The translations under genes were made by a program, and so were the position numbers. From the NCBI RefSeq assembly GCF_000332275.1, contig NZ_CM001776.1:4524008-4588007 (forward strand): a stretch of 64,000 nucleotides of DNA, in the 5' to 3' direction. This DNA comes from Synechococcus sp. PCC 7336 (GTDB taxonomy: Bacteria; Cyanobacteriota; Cyanobacteriia; Thermostichales; PCC-7336). The notes under the pieces were generated by a model that saw only the letters and a program-made list of their open reading frames with translations, searched no databases and was not told the origin of the DNA. Numbering within the stretch: the first letter of the stretch is position 1; each line of letters begins with the position of its first letter. Below, piece after piece: positions 38,393 to 47,837 of the stretch.

Positions 38393-38533
38393 AAGATGTA
38401 GTAAATCTCCAGTTGATCGAAGATGCTTGAAGGACACTGAGGGTAGAGCAAGTCGCGCTAAAATTGCAATGAGGATTGTCAAGAGAGCAACTGTTAGCAG
38501 GTATCCTGGAATAGATTTTCAGGCAAGAAAGAT

Positions 38534-38791
38534 AAACCGAATCTAGCTTGAAACCCGTAGTTTTGAGTTCCTCCCACGGGTGCAGTTAATCGCTGCATTC
38601 GCCCCCTAAATCCCCCATTCTGGGGGACTTGAGTACAGTGCTCGTTGGAGTTGAGAGGCTGGGAAGGCGATCGCAGTGACGAACAGTTGGAGAACAAAGC
38701 CAATGGACCCTCGGAAGTCCCCCACTGGTGGGGGATTTAGGGGGCCGAGTGCAATGCCTGAAAACTCCAGGTCTCAACATGGATGAGGTTT
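38534..38791. mobile_element. MITE-like element, copy 1
   Basis: A 258-bp non-coding element with imperfect 34-bp terminal inverted repeats: the left end begins AAACCGAATCTAG and carries CCCGTAGTTTTGAG; the right end reads as its near reverse complement. Inside, CCCCCTAAATCCCCC and its complement form a strong hairpin. The same sequence in the opposite orientation occurs at 60124-60400. It carries no transposase, so movement would need a helper. Confidence 0.75.
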
Positions 38792-38799
38792 AGTTTATT

Positions 38800-38946
38800 T
38801 CAACTGTCTGCAGCATTATAGATAACTTCTCGGGAAATCCTGAATTTTAAGCTGTTATTGCCAAATAAGGCTAGCTCGGTAACCTGCCATTTTTGACAAA
38901 AACAATCGACTTTTCCAGTGGGTAGTTTGATGTTTCCTAGTTGCAT
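38800..38946 (-). pseudogene. Remnant of a MntA-type nucleotidyltransferase
   Basis: A 48-codon frame from ATG 38946 reads MQLGNIKLPTGKVDCFCQ then KWQVTELALFGNNSLKF. Its first 30 residues match the start of small minimal nucleotidyltransferases (FCQ-x-W-x-V-T-E-L-A-L-F-G-S). The following catalytic GS...D-x-D segment is replaced by unrelated residues and a stop. The stop lies nine bases from the MITE end, so the insertion probably broke the gene. No HEPN partner is seen. Confidence 0.5.
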
Positions 38947-39035
38947 TGGTGTTTCTCATCCTACAGGTTTAAATACTGATTGTCCTAGAACTGCTTGACC
39001 TCGTATACACAGGGTTTTGCAGTAGATTCTTTGCA

Positions 39036-40163
39036 CTACTCCCACAAGCGGCGGATCGTCCGAATGTTGAGGCGATCGTGGGTGTCGAACAGTAATTTGG
39101 GGATATCGAGCTGTTCGGGGCAGCGGGGCAAACAGTCGCCACATTCCGTACAGCGATCGCCTTTCTGTCCCCAAAACCAATGACCGGCTTTTTCAAACAT
39201 GTTGTAGCGATATTGGGCGTATTCGGTCATATCGAAGGCAACGTCTAGATTGCGCAGGCGCAGGGCTGCGGGGATGTTGATGTCCGCCGGACAGGGAAGG
39301 CATTCGTGACATTGGGCGCAGCGATCGGTGCTCAACTTCTGCTGTAGGGTTTCTTCTAACGTTTGCGCGATCGCCGTTCCCCGCTGCTCCCATGCCTCTG
39401 ACGGTTCGAGAGATGCCAGTGCCGCATCCAGATCTCCTGGGTCTGCGGCCCCCAAACTGAGGGTATGAATGGCGGGATCGTCGAGTAAAAAGCGATAGCC
39501 AAATTCCAACGGGCTGAAAGGCTGACAGAGCTGTTCTAGCACTTGGGGCGGACGGTACAGCATTCCCCCCTTGTCCGCCGGGGAAATGATAAACACTCCC
39601 ATATCGTTTTGGCGAGCTAACTCGATGGCGGCTTGGTTGTGTTGGTTGAAGTAGTAATAATGCAAATTGACAAACTCGAATGACTGGGTGGCGATCGCCG
39701 CCAAAATCAGCTCTAACGAACCGTGGGTCGAAAACCCCACATGCCGCACCAGTCCCTCACGGATTGCCTGTTGAATCACCTCTAAGCCCCCCTCCATAAC
39801 AGCTTGGAGATGGTCTGGCAGATTAATCCCGTGAAATGCAAAGTTATCAATCGAGTCCAGTTGCAGGCGTTCTAGCGATCGCTCCAAGCCCTCCCGCAAT
39901 TTTTGGGGCGACAGAGTGGGGGCGAGTTTGGTGGTGATGGTGAGGCGATCGCGCTGGCTGGCGAGTTCTGTGGCGAGGATTTTGCCAAGCCGCGCTTCGC
40001 TGATGCCATAGGCTTGTGCCGTTTCGATATGATTGATGCCCCTCTCCACCGCCCGCACGACCGTCTCGGTCGCAACAGCTTCAGGACAATCGACCAGTCG
40101 CATCGTCCCTAACGAAAACGGAGAGAGCTGTTGTTCGGTTTTGCCAAAACGACGGTAGATCAT
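39036..40163 (-). CDS. Aldo/keto reductase with C-terminal 4Fe-4S ferredoxin domain
   Basis: About 375 residues. The N-terminal TIM barrel has the AKR pattern GINHIETAQAYGISEARLGKIL with the catalytic Tyr, and NADPH-binding residues further on. The C-terminal 90 residues carry two cysteine clusters, CAQCHECLPCP and CTECGDCLPRCP, which bind Fe-S clusters. Such fused proteins are widespread in cyanobacteria; the substrate is unknown. I chose ATG 40163 over the upstream TTG. Confidence 0.9.
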   Translation of the reverse strand: MIYRRFGKTEQQLSPFSLGTMRLVDCPEAVATETVVRAVERGINHIETAQAYGISEARLGKILATELASQRDRLTITTKLAPTLSPQKLREGLERSLERLQLDSIDNFAFHGINLPDHLQAVMEGGLEVIQQAIREGLVRHVGFSTHGSLELILAAIATQSFEFVNLHYYYFNQHNQAAIELARQNDMGVFIISPADKGGMLYRPPQVLEQLCQPFSPLEFGYRFLLDDPAIHTLSLGAADPGDLDAALASLEPSEAWEQRGTAIAQTLEETLQQKLSTDRCAQCHECLPCPADINIPAALRLRNLDVAFDMTEYAQYRYNMFEKAGHWFWGQKGDRCTECGDCLPRCPEQLDIPKLLFDTHDRLNIRTIRRLWE

Positions 40164-40203
40164 TTGAGATTCCAAACTGCAGCAGGTGAAATTAGCTTGC
40201 TCC

Positions 40204-41754
40204 TCAGCCCCGAATCACGATCGCCTGGCGATCGCTAGGCGTCAATGCCTGCTCAGTCATCGTGCGTTCCGCAATCGGAGGCAGTCCTTCACGTCGGTCA
40301 AAAATCACCAGCCAGCCCGTATCGAGTCCCAACCCAGCCAGGTAGCGATCCAACTGCCTCAACCCCGCCTTGAGGGGATCGGGACGACCCTCTCGCCACA
40401 CCTTCAACTCCATCCCCAGCGTGACATCTCCATAGCGCAGACACAGATCCATTCGATCGGTCCCAATGGCATATTCCCGCTCTAGCGTGCCGCCGCCATT
40501 CACCACCCGATGCAAAAACGCCATCAGCACCAGATGGGGCGCAATCTCGTGGTAAGGCGCACTTTTGAGTAGCGGTTCCCCATGCTGCCGCCAAAAGCTC
40601 AGAAACGCCTGCAACAGTTGCTGCGGGTCGAGTGTTCCTGCGGGGGTTAACCAACTGGGAGAAATTTGCGGTAAGGACGCTTGCGCAGTCCGGCTGAGTA
40701 CCCGAGGTAATACCTCTTGGTAGATGGGATTAGCGATCTCCAGCCCTCCCTGTGGACTGATGCGACACAAGCCCAAGTCAATTAGGAATTGCACGTCATC
40801 ACTGGGGATGTCCCCCAATTCCCGACCGGCTAGCATGGGTTCGATAATGGCTCTGACCCGGTCTTCGAGCAGAATACTGGCCAAACTATCCAGGTGAGTA
40901 TCCTGTCGTTGAATCAAAATTTCCTTGGCTTGCTCCACCTGTTCGGGGGCGATCGCCTGTTGCGGCTCCGGCACCAGAACTTCTACCATCTGTCGGGCCA
41001 GGGCATTCACCAACCAGGGTTGCCCCTGGGTCAACTCAAAGGCCCGTTGGATGGCTTCGGCTGCAAAAACTTGTCCGGTCTCGGCAGTGTGTTGCCCGTA
41101 TAGCTCGGCCACTTCTGCCTGGGTAAAGTTGCGCAGGGTCAAGGATTCCACCTTGATATTGAAAGGGCTAGCGGTGTTGAGGCGATTGCTGCCCCCAGAG
41201 GCCACTTTGTAATCCCGCACATCTCGCACCCCAATCAGTGCCAGAGCATGGGGGAATCCTTGAGGTCGCTTCGGATAGCCATTGCGTAGCTGCCGCAATA
41301 CGGAAATTAAGCTTTCATCCTGCAGTGAGTCAATTTCATCAATGAATACAACCAGCGGACGCGAGGACTGTTGCGCCCAAGTACTCAGCGCTGCTCCAAT
41401 CTGTCGCCCCGGCTCAGACGCAGGCCAATCGGGCGGATGGAGATCGGAGGGCAGCCAAAAGGCGATGTCATCTTTCCAGGCGTCGAGGATGGCTTTTTCA
41501 GCCGCCCCTGGATCGTGGGGGAAAGCGGCTCCGACTTCTGCCGATACCATGACGGCGGTATACTGCCCGCTAGCCGTCAACTGTTGAGCTAGCGCCAACA
41601 TTGCAGTAGTTTTGCCAGTTTGCCGGGGGGCATGGATGACAAAGTAACCCTGCTGCGCGATCGTCCGATTGACTTGGGGGAGCCTAGCCAGAGGCGAGAG
41701 CATGTAGTGAATATCTGCTTTGCAAGGGCCAGCAGTGTTAAACCATTTGGGCAT
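40204..41754 (-). CDS. AAA ATPase fused to PD-(D/E)XK nuclease domain, array copy 1
   Basis: 516 residues from ATG 41754 (MPKWFNTAGPCKADIHYML, the family's usual start). The AAA_35-like ATPase has Walker A HAPRQTGKTT (41-50) and Walker B VVFIDEIDSL (about 135-144), then GVRDVRDYKVASGGSNRL and a winged-helix-like region. The C-terminal 100 residues contain D436 in GTDRMDL and E449-x-K451 in MELKVW, a PD-(D/E)XK nuclease core. The family is common in cyanobacteria but of unknown role; anti-invader activity is possible. It is one of three tandem copies, repeated every 1,624 bases. Confidence 0.82.
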   Translation of the reverse strand: MPKWFNTAGPCKADIHYMLSPLARLPQVNRTIAQQGYFVIHAPRQTGKTTAMLALAQQLTASGQYTAVMVSAEVGAAFPHDPGAAEKAILDAWKDDIAFWLPSDLHPPDWPASEPGRQIGAALSTWAQQSSRPLVVFIDEIDSLQDESLISVLRQLRNGYPKRPQGFPHALALIGVRDVRDYKVASGGSNRLNTASPFNIKVESLTLRNFTQAEVAELYGQHTAETGQVFAAEAIQRAFELTQGQPWLVNALARQMVEVLVPEPQQAIAPEQVEQAKEILIQRQDTHLDSLASILLEDRVRAIIEPMLAGRELGDIPSDDVQFLIDLGLCRISPQGGLEIANPIYQEVLPRVLSRTAQASLPQISPSWLTPAGTLDPQQLLQAFLSFWRQHGEPLLKSAPYHEIAPHLVLMAFLHRVVNGGGTLEREYAIGTDRMDLCLRYGDVTLGMELKVWREGRPDPLKAGLRQLDRYLAGLGLDTGWLVIFDRREGLPPIAERTMTEQALTPSDRQAIVIRG

Positions 41755-41827
41755 CGGCAGACAGCCAGCAGGAAATCTTCTCCATCTTACGAGCAACGGC
41801 AGATCCCTGGTTCTGGGCGATCGCCCC

Positions 41828-43378
41828 TCAGCCCCGAATCACGATCGCCAGGCGATCGCCTGGCGTCAATGCCTGCTCAGTCATCGTGCGTTCCGCAATC
41901 GGAGGCAGTCCTTCACGTCGGTCAAAAATCACCAGCCAGCCCGTATCGAGTCCCAACCCAGCCAGGTAGCGATCCAACTGCCTCAACCCCGCCTTGAGGG
42001 GATCGGGACGACCCTCTCGCCACACCTTCAACTCCATCCCCAGCGTGACATCTCCATAGCGCAGACACAGATCCATTCGATCGGTCCCAATGGCATATTC
42101 CCGCTCCAGCGTACCGCCGCCATTCACCACCCGATGCAAAAACGCCATCAGCACCAGATGGGGCGCAATCTCGTGGTAAGGCGCACTTTTGAGTAGCGGT
42201 TCCCCATGCTGCCGCCAAAAGCTCAGAAACGCCTGTAACAGTTGCTGCGGGTCGAGTGTTCCTGCGGGGGTTAACCAACTGGGGTGAATCGCAGGCAAGC
42301 TATCCTGCGAGCCGCTGGCTAATACCCTGGGTAACACTTCTCGGTAAATCGGATTTGCTGGGGTCAGCCCTCCAGCGGGATTTCGTACGACTAGGCCCAA
42401 ATCAATCAAAAACTGTCGGTCATCACTGGGAACATCCCCCAATTCTTGCCCAGCTAGCATCGGTTCCATAACCGCGCGCACGCGCTCCTCTCGCAACACA
42501 CTGGCCAAACTATCCAGGTGAGTATCCTGTCGTTGAATCAAAATTTCCTTGGCTTGCTCCACCTGTTCGGGGGCGATCGCCTGTTGCGGCTCCGGCACAA
42601 GAACTTCTACCATCTGTCGGGCCAGGGCATTCACCAACCAGGGTTGCCCCTGAGTCAACTCAAAGGCCCGTTGGATCGCTTCGGCTGCAAAAACTTGTCC
42701 GGTCTCGGCAGTGTGTTGCCCGTATAGCTCGGCCACCTCCGCCTGGGTAAAGTTGCGCAGGGTCAAGGATTCCACCTTGATATTGAAAGGGCTGGCGGTG
42801 TTGAGGCGGTTGCTGCCCCCAGAGGCCACTTTGTAATCCCGCACATCTCGCACCCCAATCAGTGCCAGAGCATGGGGGAATCCTTGAGGTCGCTTCGGAT
42901 AGCCATTGCGTAGCTGCCGCAATACGGAAATTAAGCTTTCATCCTGCAGTGAGTCAATTTCATCAATGAATACAACCAGCGGACGCGAGGACTGTTGCGC
43001 CCAAGTACTCAGCGCTGCTCCAATCTGTCGCCCCGGCTCAGACGCAGGCCAATCGGGCGGATGGAGATCGGAGGGCAGCCAAAAGGCGATGTCATCTTTC
43101 CAGGCGTCGAGGATGGCTTTTTCAGCCGCCCCTGGATCGTGGGGGAAAGCGGCTCCGACTTCTGCCGATACCATGACGGCGGTATACTGCCCGCTAGCCG
43201 TCAACTGTTGAGCTAGCGCCAACATTGCAGTAGTTTTGCCAGTTTGCCGGGGGGCATGGATAACAAAGTAACCCTGCTGCGCGATCGTCCGATTGACTTG
43301 GGGGAGCCTAGCCAGAGGCGAGAGCATGTAGTGAATATCTGCTTTGCAAGGGCCAGCAGTGTTAAACCATTTGGGCAT
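41828..43378 (-). CDS. AAA ATPase fused to PD-(D/E)XK nuclease domain, array copy 2
   Basis: The same 516-residue architecture as copy 1, separated from it by a 73-base spacer identical to that between copies 2 and 3. Nearly identical to copy 1 except for residues about 294-365, the winged-helix/linker block. Here it reads LASVLREERV instead of LASILLEDRV, and LVVRNPAGGLTPANPIYREV instead of LCRISPQGGLEIANPIYQEV. The nuclease core and ATPase motifs are intact. The block pattern looks like gene conversion from a different donor rather than gradual drift. Confidence 0.82.
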   Translation of the reverse strand: MPKWFNTAGPCKADIHYMLSPLARLPQVNRTIAQQGYFVIHAPRQTGKTTAMLALAQQLTASGQYTAVMVSAEVGAAFPHDPGAAEKAILDAWKDDIAFWLPSDLHPPDWPASEPGRQIGAALSTWAQQSSRPLVVFIDEIDSLQDESLISVLRQLRNGYPKRPQGFPHALALIGVRDVRDYKVASGGSNRLNTASPFNIKVESLTLRNFTQAEVAELYGQHTAETGQVFAAEAIQRAFELTQGQPWLVNALARQMVEVLVPEPQQAIAPEQVEQAKEILIQRQDTHLDSLASVLREERVRAVMEPMLAGQELGDVPSDDRQFLIDLGLVVRNPAGGLTPANPIYREVLPRVLASGSQDSLPAIHPSWLTPAGTLDPQQLLQAFLSFWRQHGEPLLKSAPYHEIAPHLVLMAFLHRVVNGGGTLEREYAIGTDRMDLCLRYGDVTLGMELKVWREGRPDPLKAGLRQLDRYLAGLGLDTGWLVIFDRREGLPPIAERTMTEQALTPGDRLAIVIRG

Positions 43379-43451
43379 CGGCAGACAGCCAGCAGGAAAT
43401 CTTCTCCATCTTACGAGCAACGGCAGATCCCTGGTTCTGGGCGATCGCCCC

Positions 43452-45002
43452 TCAGCCCCGAATCACGATCGCCTGGCGATCGCCTGGCGTCAATGCCTGC
43501 TCAGTCATCGTGCGTTCCGCAATCGGAGGCAGTCCTTCACGTCGGTCAAAAATCACCAGCCAGCCCGTATCGAGTCCCAACCCAGCCAGGTAGCGATCCA
43601 ACTGCCTCAACCCCGCCTTGAGGGGATCGGGACGACCCTCTCGCCACACCTTCAACTCCATCCCCAGCGTGACATCTCCATAGCGCAGACACAGATCCAT
43701 TCGATCGGTCCCAATGGCATATTCCCGCTCCAGCGTACCGCCGCCATTCACCACCCGATGCAAAAACGCCATCAGCACCAGATGGGGCGCAATCTCGTGG
43801 TAAGGCGCACTTTTGAGTAGCGGTTCCCCATGCTGCCGCCAAAAGCTCAGAAACGCCTGCAACAGTTGCTGCGGGTCGAGTGTTCCTGCGGGGGTTAACC
43901 AACTGGGAGGAATTTGCGGTAAGGACGCTTGCGCAGTCCGGCTGAGTACCCGAGGTAATACCTCTTGGTAGATGGAATTAGCGATCTCCAGCCCTCCCTG
44001 TGGACTGATGCGACACAAGCCCAAGTCAATCAGGAATTGCACGTCATCACTGGGGATGTCCCCCAATTCCCGACCGGCTAGCATGGGTTCGATAATGGCT
44101 CTGACCCGGTCTTCGAGCAGAATACTGGCCAAACTATCCAGGTGAGTATCCTGTCGTTGAATCAAAATTTCCTTGGCTTGCTCCACCTGTTCGGGGGCGA
44201 TCGCCTGTTGCGGCTCCGGCACAAGAACTTCCACCATTTGTCGGGCCAGGGCATTCACCAACCAAGGCTGCCCCTGAGTCAACTCAAAGGCCCGTTGGAT
44301 GGCTTCGGCTGCAAAAACTTGTCCGGTCTCAGCAGTGTGTTGCCCGTATAGCTCGGCCACTTCCGCCTGGGTAAAGTTGCGCAGGGTCAAGGATTCCACC
44401 TTGATATTAAAAGGGCTGGCGGTGTTGAGGCGGTTGCTGCCCCCAGAGGCCACTTTGTAATCCCGCACATCTCGTACCCCAATCAGTGCCAGAGCATGGG
44501 GAAATCCTTGAGGGCGGTTGGGATAGCCCGAGCGCAATTGCCGCAAGACGGCAATCAGGGTTTCGTCCCGTAAGGAATCAATTTCATCAATGAAGACTAT
44601 GAGGGGACGGGGAGAATGCTGTGCCCATTCACTCAATGCCTGACCTAGGCGCTGTCCTGCAGCAGCTGGAGGCCACGGTGGAGGCTGGAGATCGGGGGGA
44701 AGCCGAAATTTTGCTGCATTAGTCCAAGCATCGAGAATGGCCGCTTCAGCTGCTCCCGGATCGTGGGGAAAAGCGGCTCCGACTTCTGCTGAGACCATCA
44801 CGGCAGTGTATTGCCCGCTGGCAGTCAACTGTTGTGCCAGCGCCAGCATCGCAGTAGTTTTGCCAGTTTGCCGGGGGGCATGGATGACAAAGTAGCCCTG
44901 CTGCGCGATCGTCCGATGGACTTGGGGAAGCCTAGCCAGGGGGGAGAGCATGTAGTGAATATCTGCTTTGCAAGGACCAGCAGTGTTAAACCATTTGGGC
45001 AT
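43452..45002 (-). CDS. AAA ATPase fused to PD-(D/E)XK nuclease domain, array copy 3
   Basis: Third copy with ATG 45002 (the frame is open to 45098 with unrelated residues). The second half matches copy 1, including the 294-365 block. Residues about 86-160, between Walker A and just after Walker B, differ in a cluster: EAAILDAWTNAAKFRLPPDL and LSEWAQHSPRPLIVFIDEIDSLRDETLIAVL replace the copy 1 and 2 sequence. Catalytic residues remain. Being on the minus strand, it is the first copy to be transcribed and its upstream DNA differs from the other two. Confidence 0.82.
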   Translation of the reverse strand: MPKWFNTAGPCKADIHYMLSPLARLPQVHRTIAQQGYFVIHAPRQTGKTTAMLALAQQLTASGQYTAVMVSAEVGAAFPHDPGAAEAAILDAWTNAAKFRLPPDLQPPPWPPAAAGQRLGQALSEWAQHSPRPLIVFIDEIDSLRDETLIAVLRQLRSGYPNRPQGFPHALALIGVRDVRDYKVASGGSNRLNTASPFNIKVESLTLRNFTQAEVAELYGQHTAETGQVFAAEAIQRAFELTQGQPWLVNALARQMVEVLVPEPQQAIAPEQVEQAKEILIQRQDTHLDSLASILLEDRVRAIIEPMLAGRELGDIPSDDVQFLIDLGLCRISPQGGLEIANSIYQEVLPRVLSRTAQASLPQIPPSWLTPAGTLDPQQLLQAFLSFWRQHGEPLLKSAPYHEIAPHLVLMAFLHRVVNGGGTLEREYAIGTDRMDLCLRYGDVTLGMELKVWREGRPDPLKAGLRQLDRYLAGLGLDTGWLVIFDRREGLPPIAERTMTEQALTPGDRQAIVIRG

Positions 45003-45054
45003 CGGCAGACAGCAAGCAGGCGAGCCTCCCCATCTTACGAGCAGCAGCTCTACC

Positions 45055-46587
45055 CTAGAGGGCACCAAGGCCGAATTGTCCTGCCAATGTGGGGGCAATC
45101 GGCAACAAAGTCATGGCCATCAGAAATAATGCCAAGAGGGCGAGGGCATCGCGCTGGCCGTCAGTTTCAGTGATTTCATCTTGGGGAGGACGTTCGCCAT
45201 CGCGAGCCACCAGAATCACCAGCAGCCCCCAGTAGAGCGCAATTTGGTTGCTAAAGGCCGCCAGACACAACAGGGCGATCGTCACAAATGTGGCCCGTCG
45301 AGCCATCTTCCGTCCGTACACCGCTTGCACGATGCGACCGCCATCTAATTGCCCCGCTGGCAACAGACTGAGCGCGTTAATGACTAAACCCATCCAACCC
45401 ACCAATACCAGCGGATGCAGGCCCACCACTTCCGCCTGTAGTTGACTGCCCAAGATCGCTTTAGAGAGTGCCCCCATCAAGATCGAATACTTCAAGATCG
45501 AACTGGGTAGGAAAATATCGCCGGGATGTCCCGATAGCCACAAGCCAACGATCGCAAACAGCAAAGAGAGCACAAATCCCAGGGCCGGACCGGCGATCGC
45601 AATATCGAAGAGTCCTTGGCGACTGGGAACGGGAGATTCGATCCGATTCAAACTACCGAGGGTACCTAACCCCAATGTCGGCACCAAAAACGCCGGACTC
45701 AACCGCACCCCGTATTGTGCCGCCATCCAGCGGTGCCCCCACTCGTGCAAGACCACAATACCGATAATGGCTGAAGCAAATGGCAGGGTTTCGAGCCAGC
45801 GCTGAGGAGCCGAGCCCAAGCTAAAACCCGACACGTTGGCCGCCAACTCCATCACTGCCAAGCTGGAGGCGACAAACAACACTCCAGCCAGTGCCGCGAC
45901 CGACGGGGGAGTCGCTGAGTTGACGGTTGCATCCGGCAGCACCACCACCGCAGGTCGATCGGTTGGGTCGTAGACCAGATAGAGCCAGTAGCGATCGCCC
46001 ACCGCCTGTCGCAAGTTCTCTTGCAACCTTGCCACTGCCAAGGCCGCCTCCTGACGCAAATTTCCTTGAAAAATTGCCCCATCCCCATAGGGCAAGGTTT
46101 CAGTGACGTAGAACGTATCGATGCCAAAAATGGATTGGATTGCAGCCAAGTCCTCGGCCGAAATGCGCGATCGCCTCCGTTCTAGCGAGGCATCCCCCGC
46201 TTCCGAAACTGCTGCACCCTCTGCCGCAACAGGGGTATCCGCCTCTACATCAGCCTTCGCCGTCGGCGGCACGGCTTCGGATTTGAATTGAGCTTCGAAC
46301 GATTTCCGGGCGTCCTGCTCCTCTCGGGCCACTTCCCGCGCCAGACGACCCACCCCAATGTAGATCCCGGTGGAGATCGCCAACAGCAGCACAAATCCAG
46401 CCGCCCCCAAATAGATATTGGTGGCAAACAATCCCAAAAAAATCAACCACGGCAATAGTAACGCCAGACTTTGCAACCAGGCCAAAAGGCCAGCCTTGCC
46501 CTGTCGGCGGGCTCGAATGAGCCCCCAAGCCAACATGGCGATCGCGGCTAAAACCAGTGCTGGAGTGAGATTGGCTGTCGGATTCAT
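45055..46587 (-). CDS. Site-2 protease (M50) of the EGY/RseP-like group
   Basis: 510 residues with about eight membrane helices. The zinc motif HEWGH lies in IVVLHEWGHRWMAAQYG and the second metal site in NALSLLPAGQLDGGRI. An N-terminal soluble region (EDLAAIQSIFGIDTFYV) is typical of the EGY-like group of cyanobacteria and chloroplasts. It cuts membrane-spanning regulators within the bilayer. Start is ATG 46587. It ends 53 bases before the ATPase array. Confidence 0.92.
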   Translation of the reverse strand: MNPTANLTPALVLAAIAMLAWGLIRARRQGKAGLLAWLQSLALLLPWLIFLGLFATNIYLGAAGFVLLLAISTGIYIGVGRLAREVAREEQDARKSFEAQFKSEAVPPTAKADVEADTPVAAEGAAVSEAGDASLERRRSRISAEDLAAIQSIFGIDTFYVTETLPYGDGAIFQGNLRQEAALAVARLQENLRQAVGDRYWLYLVYDPTDRPAVVVLPDATVNSATPPSVAALAGVLFVASSLAVMELAANVSGFSLGSAPQRWLETLPFASAIIGIVVLHEWGHRWMAAQYGVRLSPAFLVPTLGLGTLGSLNRIESPVPSRQGLFDIAIAGPALGFVLSLLFAIVGLWLSGHPGDIFLPSSILKYSILMGALSKAILGSQLQAEVVGLHPLVLVGWMGLVINALSLLPAGQLDGGRIVQAVYGRKMARRATFVTIALLCLAAFSNQIALYWGLLVILVARDGERPPQDEITETDGQRDALALLALFLMAMTLLPIAPTLAGQFGLGAL

Positions 46588-46736
46588 ACTCCTCTCAACT
46601 CGTCAAATGCGTGTTTGTCAGCATAACAAACCTAAAGCAGCCCTAAAGGCAGGGCTGCTCGAAATGCCATCTCGAATGTTCAATGGATGGGCTTCGACAG
46701 AAGACTTCCCGCAAGACATCTTCCGAGAAGCCGAGC

Positions 46737-47837
46737 TTAGGATGCCGTTGCCGGTCGAACTCCAGATTGACGGTTGGTCTGGTACTTTTTACCCACTGGA
46801 CTTTCGATTGGCTTCATGGCGAAAAGACGCATAAACTGCCAAGCACTACTCGCGTACAGAGGCAGCTTCCGCAGTCCTTTCACGACCTCGGGCGCGTTAG
46901 ACCCATCCACTTCCCGCATGCGATGGACGTTTGCCACGCAGCGATCCAAGCAGGCTTCAAACTCGGGATGCTCCACGTTCAACACTACTGGAAACACCTT
47001 AGAGGAATCGTGGTTGGTCCACTGGATGACATCCAAGTCGTATTCCTTCGGATCGAGCCCCAAAATTTGATAGAACTCGGGACGCATGGCGACATCGTTG
47101 AGATACATCGTGGCGTAGACCGACAGCAGGAAGAAGCGGCACCACAATTTTGCCAGCCAATTGTTGAGGTAACGGGGCTGGCTCTGCATCACCAACGAGA
47201 AGAAATCGCCGTGACGGCTCTCGTCTTGACACCAGTTCTGGAAGAAATTGAAAATTGGGTAAATGCGATTCTCGGGATGCTGCTCTAAGTGGCGGAAGAT
47301 TTTGATGTAGCGCCAGTAGCCGATCTTCTCCGATAGGTATGTGGCATAGAAGATAAAGCGGGGGGCGAACTTGGTGTATTGCTTATTTTTGGTCAAAAAG
47401 CTCAAGTCTAGAGCCAAATCGAAGTCGGCCATCGCCTTATTCAAAAAGCCAGCGTGGCGGGCTTCATCGCGGCTCATGAGCAGAAAACATTCTGCCAGCA
47501 CGGGGCTGGTGTGCTTGAGCTTGCGAGACAGCTCTTTATAAAGTAGGAAACCCGAAAACTCAGCCGTGCAAGAGCGCTCTAAGAATTCCACAAACAGCTT
47601 TTTAGTGCGATCGTCTAGCTCGTCCCAAGACCGATCGAACTCTTCACCTCGCACGAAGTGGTGGCGATTGTAGTCCGTCCGAAACTCTTCCAATAGAGCC
47701 TCAAACTCCTCTGCGCGATCGGAAATATCTAGATTCGCCATCGCCTCGAAGTCAGTGGTATAGAAGCGAGGCGTCAGAATCGTTTCCGTGGGAACCCGAG
47801 CTTGTGTATCGGATTGTTGAGGGGAAGTGGCAACCAT
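46737..47837 (-). CDS. acsF: Mg-protoporphyrin IX monomethyl ester oxidative cyclase
   Basis: 366 residues. Di-iron ligand motifs DEARHAGF and DESRHGDFF mark the AcsF family. It forms the isocyclic ring of chlorophyll in the oxygen-dependent pathway, at the membrane, and needs a partner such as Ycf54 (not in this window). The length is normal. Start is ATG 47837. Confidence 0.97.
   Translation of the reverse strand: MVATSPQQSDTQARVPTETILTPRFYTTDFEAMANLDISDRAEEFEALLEEFRTDYNRHHFVRGEEFDRSWDELDDRTKKLFVEFLERSCTAEFSGFLLYKELSRKLKHTSPVLAECFLLMSRDEARHAGFLNKAMADFDLALDLSFLTKNKQYTKFAPRFIFYATYLSEKIGYWRYIKIFRHLEQHPENRIYPIFNFFQNWCQDESRHGDFFSLVMQSQPRYLNNWLAKLWCRFFLLSVYATMYLNDVAMRPEFYQILGLDPKEYDLDVIQWTNHDSSKVFPVVLNVEHPEFEACLDRCVANVHRMREVDGSNAPEVVKGLRKLPLYASSAWQFMRLFAMKPIESPVGKKYQTNRQSGVRPATAS

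Larger units (their letters stand above)
40204..45002 (-). repeat. Tandem triplication, 1,624-bp unit
   Basis: Three genes end at 40204, 41828 and 43452, exactly 1,624 bases apart. The unit contains the gene and a 73-base spacer (41755-41827 and 43379-43451). Most of the three units is identical at base level, with differences concentrated in two blocks. Base differences between copies rule out simple double-counting in assembly. Confidence 0.9.

Noticed and set aside
40204-45002. Tandem array as an assembly artefact
   Set aside because: The copies differ in blocks of dozens of bases and in upstream sequence, so they cannot be the same read repeated; long reads would still be worth checking.
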